Positions 16,366 through 26,470 of a DNA stretch of 62,663 nucleotides are shown here, piece after piece (the first letter of the stretch is position 1; every line of letters starts with the position of its first letter). The stretch is from Sphingobium sp. YR768 (GTDB taxonomy: Bacteria; Pseudomonadota; Alphaproteobacteria; Sphingomonadales; Sphingomonadaceae): contig NZ_FOGE01000026.1 in the NCBI RefSeq assembly GCF_900111125.1, forward strand, positions 1 through 62,663, in the 5' to 3' direction. The notes beneath the pieces were generated by a model. That model was not told the origin of the DNA. It saw only the letters and a list, made by a program, of their open reading frames with translations, and did no database searches. A program made the translations under genes and the position numbers.

Positions 16366-16950
16366 CTAATGCGCTGGAAAGCCTGAGTCTGGCGCCGTCA
16401 CGAAACGGGGATCGGCGCCGAACCAGCCGCCGATCGTCCGCGCGCCCGACAGCAGCCGGCGCCCCTGCGCGGTCAGTTCGATCCGCCCGTCGTCCCGCTG
16501 GACGATGTTGCCCGACAGCGTCTGTTCGCGCACCCGCCGGTCGATCTGATGCAGGTCGCCCAGATATTGGCGCACGAATACCTCTTCCAGCATGGGCGGC
16601 GTCAACTGCCCGTCCTGCCTTTCGATTCGGGCCAGCAGGAACATGGTGATCGACCGGTCGAAGGTGACGGGAAAGACGATCAGGAAGCTGATATTGAACG
16701 CCAGCGACAGGGCCGCCGCACCGATCACGGTCGATAGATCGAGCGCAGCGATCCGGCGCGCGGCGATTGCCAGAAGGGCTATCAGCAGCAGCGCGCCGAT
16801 AAAGGCGATCGCCACCCCGCGATAGAAGAGCAGCGGAACAGACCCTAGCAAGGGCGAAGCGATCAGGCCGATATAGAGCAGGAACCCGGCCGTTAGCGCA
16901 GCCAGATAGATCAGCGCCAATATCCCCAAAGCGCGTAGCGTGGCGGTCAT
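16366..16950 (-). CDS. Membrane protein of unknown function
   Basis: This 194-residue protein has four predicted membrane helices in its first 110 residues (LGILALIYLAALTAGFLLYI; VPLLFYRGVAIAFIGALLLIALLAI; LSTVIGAAALSLAFNISFLIVF). A soluble C-terminal part follows with a helix-turn-helix-like segment LEEVFVRQYLGDLHQIDRRVREQTLSGNIV and a winged strand. Its ATG overlaps the stop of the large membrane protein upstream (ATGA), so the two are co-translated. The C-terminal part might sense or bind nucleic acid; this is weak. Confidence 0.6.
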   Translation of the reverse strand: MTATLRALGILALIYLAALTAGFLLYIGLIASPLLGSVPLLFYRGVAIAFIGALLLIALLAIAARRIAALDLSTVIGAAALSLAFNISFLIVFPVTFDRSITMFLLARIERQDGQLTPPMLEEVFVRQYLGDLHQIDRRVREQTLSGNIVQRDDGRIELTAQGRRLLSGARTIGGWFGADPRFVTAPDSGFPAH

Positions 16951-18926
16951 GATCCTATATCCTTCACGGCAACCATACAGGCCAGCGGCTCCCGCCGTTC
17001 GCAATGCAGGCCTTCGGGTGGCCCACCTATCTTGCGCCAGATCGGGTCGACGGATGCGAAAAGCAGGTGATCGACACCGGCTGCCTCCGCCCGACGGCGG
17101 ATATCCCCGGGCGACAAGTGCGTCTCGAAGATCGGCCGCAACAGGGCGACGCGCTGGCGCACCGCGTCCGGCGACGCGCCGAACAGATTGGCTTCGCGAT
17201 CGGATACGCCGGTACGCTGCACGCCATAGAGGCCGAAATTGAAGATGCGCCTGTGCAGCGCCGAATTATGCTGGATCACATCCGTCAGGGGCAGGGCATG
17301 GGCGGCCCATTCATAAAGCCGCCGCTGATCGTCATCATCGGCGCGCGGGCTGATCAGTTCGCTGAAGCTGGTGGCGACATAAGGCGGCCGGATCAATCGC
17401 ATCCCGACGACATCCCAGGCGACGGCCAGCATCCCCAGCCCCAGCAGGATCATCATCCTTGGGTGATCGCGCAGTCGTGGCGTCGGGCCTTGCAGCCAGG
17501 CGGCGGTCCAGATCATCGCTGCGCACTGCGCGAACCAGATCGACCGCCAGGCCAGATCATTGTTCAGGATCGTGGACTTGAGGAAAGTCGCGACCAGCAG
17601 CGATGATAGGGCACTGGCGACCAGTAGATTTTGGACGATTTTGCCGGATCGGTGCTGCCCGGATCGCAGACAGGCTATCGCACCGACGCCGAAGATGCCG
17701 AACTCGATACCGTAATTGAGCGGCAGCAATGCCAGATGCAGCCATGTCCATGCGCCGCCTTCGGGCAGCAGCACGGTGAAGGGGCGGATATTGAGCGCGA
17801 TCGGTAGACCGCTGTCATGCCGGAAGGCGATCAGATCGGCGATCTGCACCGATGCCATCGCCAGCGCGACGATGCCCGCTAGCGGAAGCAGGGGATCGCG
17901 TCGCAGGATCGCGATACATCCCCAGCCCGCCAGCACCGGCGCGATTGTCAGCATCATCCATACCGACGATCCGAAGCAGGTGGCGATCCCGGCACCGGCC
18001 GCCGCCGCCAGCGCCCATCGTCCCGGCTGCGACGTCCCTTGCGCGCGCGCCAGCAATAGCATCGCACCCCATGCCGCGATCATCGCGGTCAGATGATGCG
18101 GCACCCAGAGCGTCGAATGCACGGCAAAGTTGACCGCGACATTCCACCAGTCGCTTTGCGCCTCGACCCGGCCGGTCACAAGTAGCCGCAGGAGCATGAC
18201 GATCATGTCCGCGCCGGACACGAAGCAGAAGAGCAGGATCAGGCCCATGAAAGCCTTGACGCGACCGGGCCGGATCAGCCCGCCATCCGCGCTGATCCGC
18301 CACAGCAGCGATACAAAGGCCAGCCCCGTCCAGAAGACCGAACCGGCAAAGGCCATGCGCGCATTGATCAGCAAGCCGCTCGACCAGTGCAGCAGGGCAG
18401 GCCAGAGATAATAATAATAATAATAGCCGACATAGCCGGGCCGGGCGAAAAACGGATCGGCGAAGGGCAGGCCTTCACGGGCGATCGCGCTGGTGACGGC
18501 GGCATGTTTGACGAGATCGAGATCGAGCAGCGACTGGTTGAGATTGTCGCCGGTCGGAAAATCGACAAAATCGAAGCCGACGATCCCCAGCCACGGCAGC
18601 AACATTGGCACCGCAATCCGCCAGTCAGCGATCCGGTCCGGCCATAGCAGGCGGGGGCGCAGCAGGCCGTAGATGGCAAGCAGGCCGTGCAGGCCCGCCA
18701 TCGCCATCATGCCGCCGGCACGGACCAGCAGCGCGTCGATCGCGGGCATCAGCGTGAAGGCCAGTAGTAGCGACCAGCCGATCCTCGGCCAGCCACGCCC
18801 CATATCCTGCCCGGTCAGGGCGACAAGGCGTGCAAGGCCCGCACCGGGAAGGAATATCCAGACTGCGCCAAGCAGCGTAGCGGCCAGAAAGCCCAGCAGA
18901 TCAGCGAAGAACAGGTCGCTGCCCAT
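16947..18926 (-). CDS. Polytopic membrane protein with poly-Tyr motif (glycosyltransferase-like)
   Basis: This 659-residue protein has roughly twelve or more membrane helices and a C-terminal soluble segment (about 530-659). After the third helix group it has the sequence GYVGYYYYYYLWPALLHW, with six Tyr in a row encoded by repeated TAT (ATA on the plus strand at 18407-18424). A YYY motif after an early loop is typical of DUF2298 membrane proteins, and multi-pass GT-C glycosyltransferases share this general build. I am not certain of either family. It is coupled to the small membrane protein downstream. Confidence 0.55.
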   Translation of the reverse strand: MGSDLFFADLLGFLAATLLGAVWIFLPGAGLARLVALTGQDMGRGWPRIGWSLLLAFTLMPAIDALLVRAGGMMAMAGLHGLLAIYGLLRPRLLWPDRIADWRIAVPMLLPWLGIVGFDFVDFPTGDNLNQSLLDLDLVKHAAVTSAIAREGLPFADPFFARPGYVGYYYYYYLWPALLHWSSGLLINARMAFAGSVFWTGLAFVSLLWRISADGGLIRPGRVKAFMGLILLFCFVSGADMIVMLLRLLVTGRVEAQSDWWNVAVNFAVHSTLWVPHHLTAMIAAWGAMLLLARAQGTSQPGRWALAAAAGAGIATCFGSSVWMMLTIAPVLAGWGCIAILRRDPLLPLAGIVALAMASVQIADLIAFRHDSGLPIALNIRPFTVLLPEGGAWTWLHLALLPLNYGIEFGIFGVGAIACLRSGQHRSGKIVQNLLVASALSSLLVATFLKSTILNNDLAWRSIWFAQCAAMIWTAAWLQGPTPRLRDHPRMMILLGLGMLAVAWDVVGMRLIRPPYVATSFSELISPRADDDDQRRLYEWAAHALPLTDVIQHNSALHRRIFNFGLYGVQRTGVSDREANLFGASPDAVRQRVALLRPIFETHLSPGDIRRRAEAAGVDHLLFASVDPIWRKIGGPPEGLHCERREPLACMVAVKDIGS

Positions 18927-19064
18927 ATCAATCGAGGGCGAAAAAGGCGGCAGGCGACGACATTAGGACGCTCACAGGGTTGATCTGAACAGGCGGCCAT
19001 CCTTAGATCGAGCAGGTAAAGAGCCTATTAACCCTGATGAGAGCGTCGCTTTGCCCGCAATAGC

Positions 19065-19101
19065 AAAAGGGAGCGGCAACCCATGGATGCCGCTCCCTTT
19101 T
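19065..19101 (-). terminator. Terminator of the atp operon
   Basis: A perfect 13-bp stem (AAAAGGGAGCGGC with GCCGCTCCCTTTT, 11-base loop) lies 50 bases past the atpC stop. Because the stem ends in A/T runs on both sides, it can function as a bidirectional intrinsic terminator. Confidence 0.8.
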
Positions 19102-19151
19102 AGAAGCCTGTCGTCAGATCAGCCACGTCCCGCGTGGCCGACTCTGTCCTG

Positions 19152-19406
19152 TCAGCCGGCCTTTTCGGCCAGGACCGTCAGGCCCTTTTCATTCACTTCG
19201 GCAAAGCCGCCTTCGACCGGAATGATTTCCGGTGCGGCGCCCGCCGAGGCGAAGATCTGGATCGCGCCGTCGCGGACGGTCGACATGAAGGGCGCATGGC
19301 CTTCCAGCACGCCGAAGTCGCCGTCGGTGCCGGGGACGACCACCTGATAGACTTCCTCCGAGCGGACGAGCTTTTCGGGGGTCACGAGTTCGAAATGCAG
19401 TGCCAT
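19152..19406 (-). CDS. atpC: ATP synthase F1 epsilon subunit (short form)
   Basis: This 84-residue protein corresponds to the N-terminal beta-sandwich of the epsilon subunit: HFELVTPEKLVRSEEVYQVVVPGTDGDFGVLEGHAPFM and the strands through VEGGFAEVNEKGLTVLAEKA. The C-terminal helical hairpin, which in longer family members (about 130-140 residues) inhibits ATP hydrolysis, is absent. A short form is known in some alphaproteobacteria. It is the last gene of the operon, separated from atpD by 168 bases that contain palindromes. Confidence 0.93.
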   Translation of the reverse strand: MALHFELVTPEKLVRSEEVYQVVVPGTDGDFGVLEGHAPFMSTVRDGAIQIFASAGAAPEIIPVEGGFAEVNEKGLTVLAEKAG

Positions 19407-19422
19407 TCTCTAGTCCTCTTAA

Positions 19423-19569
19423 CCCCTCTCCCATCGGGAGAGGGAGGGGCCCGCCGCGAAGCGGTGGGAGGGTGAGGGCGATCGGCCATGCCAGCTTCGC
19501 CTTCATCCAACTCCGACTAGCCAGCAAGCTGGCAAGTCTGCGTATCCTTCTCCCACGGGGAGAAGGATA
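19423..19569. repeat. Pair of intergenic palindromes between atpD and atpC
   Basis: The left hairpin (CCTCTCCC, 3-base loop, GGGAGAGG) starts at 19423. The right hairpin (TATCCTTCTCCC, loop ACG, GGGAGAAGGATA) covers 19543-19569. The region between holds further imperfect pairing (CCGCCGCGAAGCGGTGGG). The unit resembles the dispersed palindromic repeats elsewhere in the window but is a different sequence. Confidence 0.75.
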
Positions 19570-19574
19570 TCAGC

Positions 19575-21020
19575 TTACGCCGCTTCAGCAGCCAGCTTCT
19601 TGGCCTTTTCGACGGCTTCGTCGATGCCGCCAACCATGTAGAAGGCGTTTTCAGGCAGGTGGTCATATTCGCCTTCGACCACGGCCTTGAACGACTTCAC
19701 CGTGTCTTCCATCTGGACGAACTTGCCCGAGATGCCGGTGAAGACTTCGGCAACGTGGAAGGGCTGCGACAGGAACTTCTGGATCTTGCGCGCGCGGGCC
19801 ACGGTGACCTTGTCCTCTTCCGACAGCTCATCCATGCCCAGAATGGCGATGATGTCCTGAAGCGACTTGTACTTCTGGAGGATCGACTGGACGGCGCGGG
19901 CGGTGTCATAATGTTCCTGACCCACGGTGCGCGGCTCCAGAACGCGGCTGGTCGAGTCCAGCGGATCGACCGCGGGATAGATGCCCAGTTCCGAAATCGC
20001 ACGGTTGAGAACCGTCGTCGCGTCCAAGTGCGCGAACGAGGTTGCCGGTGCCGGATCGGTAAGATCGTCCGCGGGAACATACACGGCCTGAACCGAGGTG
20101 ATCGAACCCTTGTTGGTCGAGGTGATGCGTTCCTGCAGCGCGCCCATGTCGGTCGACAGGGTCGGCTGATAGCCCACGGCCGAAGGAATACGACCCAGCA
20201 GAGCCGACACTTCCGCGCCCGCCTGCGTGAAGCGGAAGATGTTGTCGACGAAGAACAGCACGTCCTGATTTTCGACGTCGCGGAAATATTCGGCGATGGT
20301 CAGACCCGACAGGGCGACGCGCGCGCGGGCGCCCGGGGGTTCGTTCATCTGGCCATACACCAGCGCAACCTTGGACCCTTCGCTGATCGCGTTGCCGTCG
20401 GCGTCCTTGGCGATAACGCCGGCGTCGAGGAATTCGTGATACAGATCGTTGCCTTCACGGGTGCGTTCACCGACGCCCGCGAAGACCGAGGTGCCGCCAT
20501 GGCCCTTGGCGATATTGTTGATCAGTTCCTGAATGAGAACCGTCTTGCCCACGCCGGCGCCGCCGAACAGGCCGATCTTGCCGCCCTTGGCATAGGGGGC
20601 CAGAAGGTCGATGACCTTGATGCCCGTGACCAGGATCGCGCTTTCGGTCGACTGGTCGACGAATTCGGGAGCCTTGGCATGGATGGGCGACTTGAGTTCG
20701 GTCAGCACCGGACCGCGCTCGTCGATCGGCTCGCCGACGACGTTCAGGATGCGGCCGAGCGTCGCGGGGCCGACGGGAACGCTGATCTGCGCGCCGGTGT
20801 CGGTCACTGCCTGACCGCGGGTCAGGCCCTCGGTCGAGTCCATCGCGATGGTGCGAACGGTGTTCTCACCCAGATGCTGGGCGACTTCCAGAACAAGGCG
20901 CTGGCCATTGTTGCTGGTTTCCAGCGCCGAGAGGATCGACGGCAGCGCATCGGGGAAGGTCACGTCGACGACGGCGCCGATGACCTGCGAAATGCGGCCT
21001 ACATTGTTGGTGGTTGCCAT
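19575..21020 (-). CDS. atpD: ATP synthase F1 beta subunit
   Basis: This 481-residue catalytic subunit of the F1 head has a P-loop GGAGVGKTV, a catalytic Glu in GERTREGND, and the DELSEEDK motif. It alternates with alpha subunits to make ATP at the inner membrane. I chose the ATG at 21020 (protein begins MATTNNVGRISQVIGAVVDV), because the longer frame adds a short unusual leader overlapping atpG spacing. It is 21 bases downstream of atpG. Confidence 0.97.
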   Translation of the reverse strand: MATTNNVGRISQVIGAVVDVTFPDALPSILSALETSNNGQRLVLEVAQHLGENTVRTIAMDSTEGLTRGQAVTDTGAQISVPVGPATLGRILNVVGEPIDERGPVLTELKSPIHAKAPEFVDQSTESAILVTGIKVIDLLAPYAKGGKIGLFGGAGVGKTVLIQELINNIAKGHGGTSVFAGVGERTREGNDLYHEFLDAGVIAKDADGNAISEGSKVALVYGQMNEPPGARARVALSGLTIAEYFRDVENQDVLFFVDNIFRFTQAGAEVSALLGRIPSAVGYQPTLSTDMGALQERITSTNKGSITSVQAVYVPADDLTDPAPATSFAHLDATTVLNRAISELGIYPAVDPLDSTSRVLEPRTVGQEHYDTARAVQSILQKYKSLQDIIAILGMDELSEEDKVTVARARKIQKFLSQPFHVAEVFTGISGKFVQMEDTVKSFKAVVEGEYDHLPENAFYMVGGIDEAVEKAKKLAAEAA

Positions 21021-21041
21021 GACTAGTGTCCTTGCCTGCAC

Positions 21042-21926
21042 TTAAAGGGCTTCGGCGCCCGAGATGATTTCGACGAGTTCGGTGGTGATCGCGGCCTGAC
21101 GGCTGCGGTTATACTGGATGGTCAGCTTGTTGATCAGGTCGCCGGCGTTGCGGGTCGCATTGTCCATCGCGGTCATCGACGCGCCCTGTTCGGATGCGTT
21201 GTTTTCCAGCAGCGCCTTGAACAGCTGGATAGCGACGTTGCGCGGCAACAGGTCGTCCAGGATCGCTTCCTCGCTCGGCTCATATTCCACCGTGGCGGGA
21301 ATGGCGTTGCGGTCGGCATCGGCCGGGATCTTGACCGGGATGATCTGCTGTTCGGTCGGGATCTGGGCCAGAGCCGACTTGAAGCGCGAATAGAAGAGGT
21401 GCGCGACGTCGAACTTGCCGTCGAGGAACATCTTGCTGAGTTCCTGCGCTACAGCCTGTGCCTGCGCAAAGCCCGGCTCCTTGGCGCCCGTCGTGTCATA
21501 TTGCGCGACGATCTTGCCCGGATAGGCGCGGTTGATGACCGGACGGCCCTTGCGACCGATCAGGTAGAACTGCACCTTCTTGCCATCCAGTTCCAGTTCG
21601 CGCGCCTTGGCCAGAGCGGCCTTGACGATGTTCGCATTGAATGCGCCGGCCAGACCACGGTCGGAGTTGGCGACGACCAGTAGGTGCACCTCATCCTTGC
21701 CGGTGCCGGCGAGCAGCGGCGAAGCGCCTTCGCCCGAACCGCCAGCGATCTTCGATGCCAGCGATGCGACGACCGCTTCCAGACGGCTGCTATAAGGGCG
21801 AGCGGCTTCCGCAGCGGCTTGCGCCTTGCGCAGCTTCGCGGCGGCGACCATCTGCTTCGCCTTGGTGATTTTCTGGGTCGATTTGACCGACCCGATGCGG
21901 AGCTTCAGTTCCTTGAGGCTAGGCAT
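21042..21926 (-). CDS. atpG: ATP synthase F1 gamma subunit
   Basis: This 294-residue protein is the central rotor stalk. It begins with the conserved MPSLKELKLRIGSVKSTQKI coiled-coil and ends with the second helix ASMTAMDNATRNAGDLI...NRSRQAAITTELVEIISGA. Both helices pack inside the alpha/beta ring. The central Rossmann-like part includes ANSDRGLAGAFN. It starts 3 bases after the lysE-like gene stop, so that gene sits within the operon. Confidence 0.97.
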   Translation of the reverse strand: MPSLKELKLRIGSVKSTQKITKAKQMVAAAKLRKAQAAAEAARPYSSRLEAVVASLASKIAGGSGEGASPLLAGTGKDEVHLLVVANSDRGLAGAFNANIVKAALAKARELELDGKKVQFYLIGRKGRPVINRAYPGKIVAQYDTTGAKEPGFAQAQAVAQELSKMFLDGKFDVAHLFYSRFKSALAQIPTEQQIIPVKIPADADRNAIPATVEYEPSEEAILDDLLPRNVAIQLFKALLENNASEQGASMTAMDNATRNAGDLINKLTIQYNRSRQAAITTELVEIISGAEAL

Positions 21927-21929
21927 AGT

Positions 21930-22556
21930 TTATACGTTCCGAGCAAGGGCCAGACGACCCGCGAGACCAAAGAAACCGACGCCCATGGCGCCTTCGAACC
22001 AGCGCATCGCGCGGCTTTGACCGACCGAACGGCCCGCCTTGGTAGCAAGCGCCGCGAGCAGCGCACACCAGACGAAACCGAGCGCATAGACGATCGCAAT
22101 CAGCAACATGCCCTGCCACGGTGCATCCGGACCGGTGCCCACAAACTGGGGCAGGGCGGCCAGAAAGAAGATCGCGACCTTCGGGTTCAGCACGGTGCTG
22201 ATGAAACCCTGCATGAAGGGCGATCCGCCAATCCGGACCTTTGCCTCAGCCGTCGCCGGGGCGGGTTTAATCGCCCCACGCAACAGGCCAAGGCCCATCC
22301 ACGCCAGATAGAGCGCGCCGGCGATCTTCACCGCCATGAACAGCCCCGGCACCGCGTTCAGCACGCTGAGGAAGCCGAAGCCGCACAGCAGCATGTAGAA
22401 CAGGCCGCCCAACTGGATGCCGCCGATCGCCGCCATCCCCGCCTTCAGCCCACGGCGTGCTGCGTGACCGGCCACCAACATGGTGTCCGGTCCCGGCAGC
22501 AGCACCAGACCGATCGACATGACGGTCCAGGCAAGAAGGGAATGGGCGGTCAGCAC
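21930..22556 (-). CDS. LysE/RhtB-family exporter inside the atp operon
   Basis: This 208-residue protein has six predicted membrane helices and the LysE family signature near the N-terminus: LVLLPGPDTMLVAGHAARRGLKAGM, and later STVLNPKVAIFFLAALPQFV. Such proteins export amino acids such as lysine, threonine or homoserine lactone derivatives; the substrate here is unknown. The start is a GTG 4 bases after the atpA stop, with no strong ribosome site, so it probably depends on translational coupling. It is 3 bases before atpG. Confidence 0.9.
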   Translation of the reverse strand: MLTAHSLLAWTVMSIGLVLLPGPDTMLVAGHAARRGLKAGMAAIGGIQLGGLFYMLLCGFGFLSVLNAVPGLFMAVKIAGALYLAWMGLGLLRGAIKPAPATAEAKVRIGGSPFMQGFISTVLNPKVAIFFLAALPQFVGTGPDAPWQGMLLIAIVYALGFVWCALLAALATKAGRSVGQSRAMRWFEGAMGVGFFGLAGRLALARNV

Positions 22557-22560
22557 GGGC

Positions 22561-24090
<1,530 letters not shown>

Positions 24091-24093
24091 GTC

Positions 24094-24648
24094 TTAGCCT
24101 TTCATCGCCATGGCGAGAGTATTCAAACGGGTGCGGATAGAGCTGTCGATCATCTGGCTGCCGATCTTCACGACCAGCCCGCCCAGAATTGCGGGGTCGA
24201 CCTTTGCCTCGACCGCGACTTCGCGACCGACACGGGCCTTGAGGCTCTTTTGCAGAGCGGTGATCTGGGTCTTGGTCAGCGGATGCGCGCTCGTCACTTC
24301 GGCGCGGGCCTCGCCCTTGTGATTCGACAACAGCGTTTCATAGGCGCGGATGACGGCGGGAAGCTGACCCAGGCGACGGTTCTGGGCGAGCACGCCAAGA
24401 AATTTTGTCGTGAGGTCGTCGATTCCGATGGAGGATGCGACGGCTGCGATCGTCTTCCCTGCTGCCTCGCGGCTCAACACGGGGCTGTTGATCAGTCCCT
24501 TGAAATCGGGCGATTCGGCCACGGCAGCCTTCAGGGCCGCCAGGCTTTCTGCCACGGTGTCGAGCGATTGTGCATCGCGCGCCAGATCGAACAGCGCCAC
24601 CGCATAACGGCCACTGAGGCTGGCCTGAATACCGCCGGTAGTCTCCAC
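24094..24648 (-). CDS. atpH: ATP synthase F1 delta subunit
   Basis: This 184-residue protein links the F1 head to the peripheral stalk. It starts with a GTG at 24648, which has an excellent AGCGGAGGACG ribosome site; the first residues are VETTGGIQASLSGRYAVALFDLA, the canonical delta N-terminus. An in-frame ATG at 24777 would add an unlike 43-residue leader and is rejected. The C-terminus carries SAHPLTKTQITALQKSL and DPAILGGLVVKIGSQMIDSSI. It is the first gene of the atpHA-lysE-atpGDC unit. Confidence 0.95.
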   Translation of the reverse strand: METTGGIQASLSGRYAVALFDLARDAQSLDTVAESLAALKAAVAESPDFKGLINSPVLSREAAGKTIAAVASSIGIDDLTTKFLGVLAQNRRLGQLPAVIRAYETLLSNHKGEARAEVTSAHPLTKTQITALQKSLKARVGREVAVEAKVDPAILGGLVVKIGSQMIDSSIRTRLNTLAMAMKG

Positions 24649-24831
24649 GCGCTTATCGTCCTCCGCTTGATTTGCCGATATGCAAAAAGGGGGCGCGGTC
24701 TGATCCGTCCCGAGCCCCTGTTGCGGGCCGGTTAGCAGCGCCATTATGACTATGCAAGTCATGTGACGCGATTCCATCCATAGTGATGAAATACGGCTAT
24801 TTGCCTGAGTAATTCCGCTGCGACGAATCGA

Positions 24832-26391
24832 TCATTCGGCAGGATCGGCCGGTGCAAGCCGACCCTTTTGGCAATGATAGATGATCCGTTCATTGGGCTG
24901 GGCCGGAAGCAACGCTGTCATATCGCTCTGGAGCGCCGCGATCCGCGTCAGCCGTTCGGAGTCGCTGCCGCATCCCTTGATCGGCCCGTCCTTCTGGAGC
25001 GCGCGAATCTTGTCCATCGTGTCGAGGTCGGGCAGCCAGCGCTGGACGCGCAGCGTGCCGGTCGCCGGATCGAACTGGCTGGTGGACACGAAATTATGAT
25101 CGTCGGGCACAGTGGCGCGCTGCCACTGGGTGCCGACGGAGACATATTGGGTCTCGCCATTGACGCAGCCGCCCTCGGCCCAGTTGAAGCCGACATCATT
25201 GGGCTGGGACACCGTCAGGCGGCTGCGGTTCAGATCGACCTTGCAGACATTGTCGCCAGCCCAGGCGAAGGCGCCGTTGCTGGTGATGCTCTTGTCTTCG
25301 GGCAGCTTCACCCGTTCGTCGATGCTGGAAAAGCTGGGCTTCAGGAAGAACAGGCCCAGCGCCGCCAGCAACAGCGCGCCGCCGCCGCCCAGGAACCAGG
25401 TCGCCTGCTTTTCCTTGCCCTGCGTGTAGAACAGGCCGCCCGCGCCCAGGCCCAGCACCGCCAGCGCCAGCAGCACGGCCGCGCCCGCCATCGCATTTTC
25501 GCGCGCGGTGATGACGTCCCGCTCCGCATCGTCCCGCGCCTTGCTCAGCGCCTGTTCGCGCGCGTCGGCGCTGGCGCGGTTCTTCTGCTCGCTCACCTGC
25601 GCCTCGCGCTGGGTCAGCGACGCATCGGCCGCGTCCGCTTCCGCCATGGACTTGCAACCCACGATGGTGTGGAGCGAATTGACGCCCGCCTGCCGCAGGA
25701 AGGACGCGACTTCGCGCCACGACACGGCGAATCCGAATTCGGCATCATTGCCGTCGGATACGGAACCGAAACTGTTCACGCCCAGCACCCGGCCACAATC
25801 GTCCACCAGCGGCCCGCCGCTATTGCCGGCTGCCAGCGGCGCGGTGTGCAGCAGCGTGTCGAAGCTCTGGCTGGCCCGGCCCGAAGAGATGGTGCCGCTG
25901 GTTTTCACCGTCGCCAGCGGCTGGACCAGTTGCTTGAGGCCAAGGCCCTGCGCGCGGTCGACCGTGCCGGGATAGCCGATCGCGGTGACACGCTGCCCGT
26001 CCGTCAGCGCCCCGGCATAGAAGGTGCTGACCGGGAGGCTACCTTCTTCCAACTGGATCAGGGCCAGGTCATTGCCCGGCGAATAGGCGATGATTCGCCC
26101 GCCATAGGTCTTGGTCCCTTCCGACGGGATCACGCCGATGACCAGATTCTTCTCCTCGCGCGCCAGTTCCACGACATGGGCGTTGGTCAGCACCTTGTCC
26201 GGCGCGACGGCAAAGCCGCTGCCATGGCCGACAAAATAGGCATCCGACCCGTCCGTCGCGACCAGCGCGACGCGCACGACCCCGCGCGCGGCGGCGGCGA
26301 TATCCTGTTGTTCGGCATGCAGGGAGGCTGGCGCCAGCAGCGCGAGCATGAAGCCGAGGAAAGGGGCGAAGCGGCGGGGGAAGGGGACCAT
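24832..26391 (-). CDS. Exported trypsin-like serine protease with membrane anchor
   Basis: This 519-residue protein starts with a signal peptide (MVPFPRRFAPFLGFMLALLAPASLHA). A DegP/trypsin-like domain follows with the catalytic triad His (TNAHVV), Asp (GNDLALIQ) and Ser (AAGNSGGPL). A basic Ala-rich helical stretch leads to membrane helices (AGAAVLLALAVLGLGAGGLF and AAGGALLLAALGLFF-like), then a C-terminal beta-rich part. I chose the ATG at 26391 because the longer frame overlaps the divergent ada gene. It is probably a periplasmic or membrane-bound protease; the target is unknown. Confidence 0.85.
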   Translation of the reverse strand: MVPFPRRFAPFLGFMLALLAPASLHAEQQDIAAAARGVVRVALVATDGSDAYFVGHGSGFAVAPDKVLTNAHVVELAREEKNLVIGVIPSEGTKTYGGRIIAYSPGNDLALIQLEEGSLPVSTFYAGALTDGQRVTAIGYPGTVDRAQGLGLKQLVQPLATVKTSGTISSGRASQSFDTLLHTAPLAAGNSGGPLVDDCGRVLGVNSFGSVSDGNDAEFGFAVSWREVASFLRQAGVNSLHTIVGCKSMAEADAADASLTQREAQVSEQKNRASADAREQALSKARDDAERDVITARENAMAGAAVLLALAVLGLGAGGLFYTQGKEKQATWFLGGGGALLLAALGLFFLKPSFSSIDERVKLPEDKSITSNGAFAWAGDNVCKVDLNRSRLTVSQPNDVGFNWAEGGCVNGETQYVSVGTQWQRATVPDDHNFVSTSQFDPATGTLRVQRWLPDLDTMDKIRALQKDGPIKGCGSDSERLTRIAALQSDMTALLPAQPNERIIYHCQKGRLAPADPAE

Positions 26392-26470
26392 CGTGGCGCA
26401 TTCATATGCGAAGCGGCACGCGGTGCAATCGGGAAAAGGCAAAATGCTTTGAGCGCAAGACGCAGGAAGC

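Noticed and set aside
24649..24777. Upstream ATG start for atpH
   Set aside because: It adds a leader unlike any delta subunit, while the GTG at 24648 has a strong ribosome site and gives the family length.
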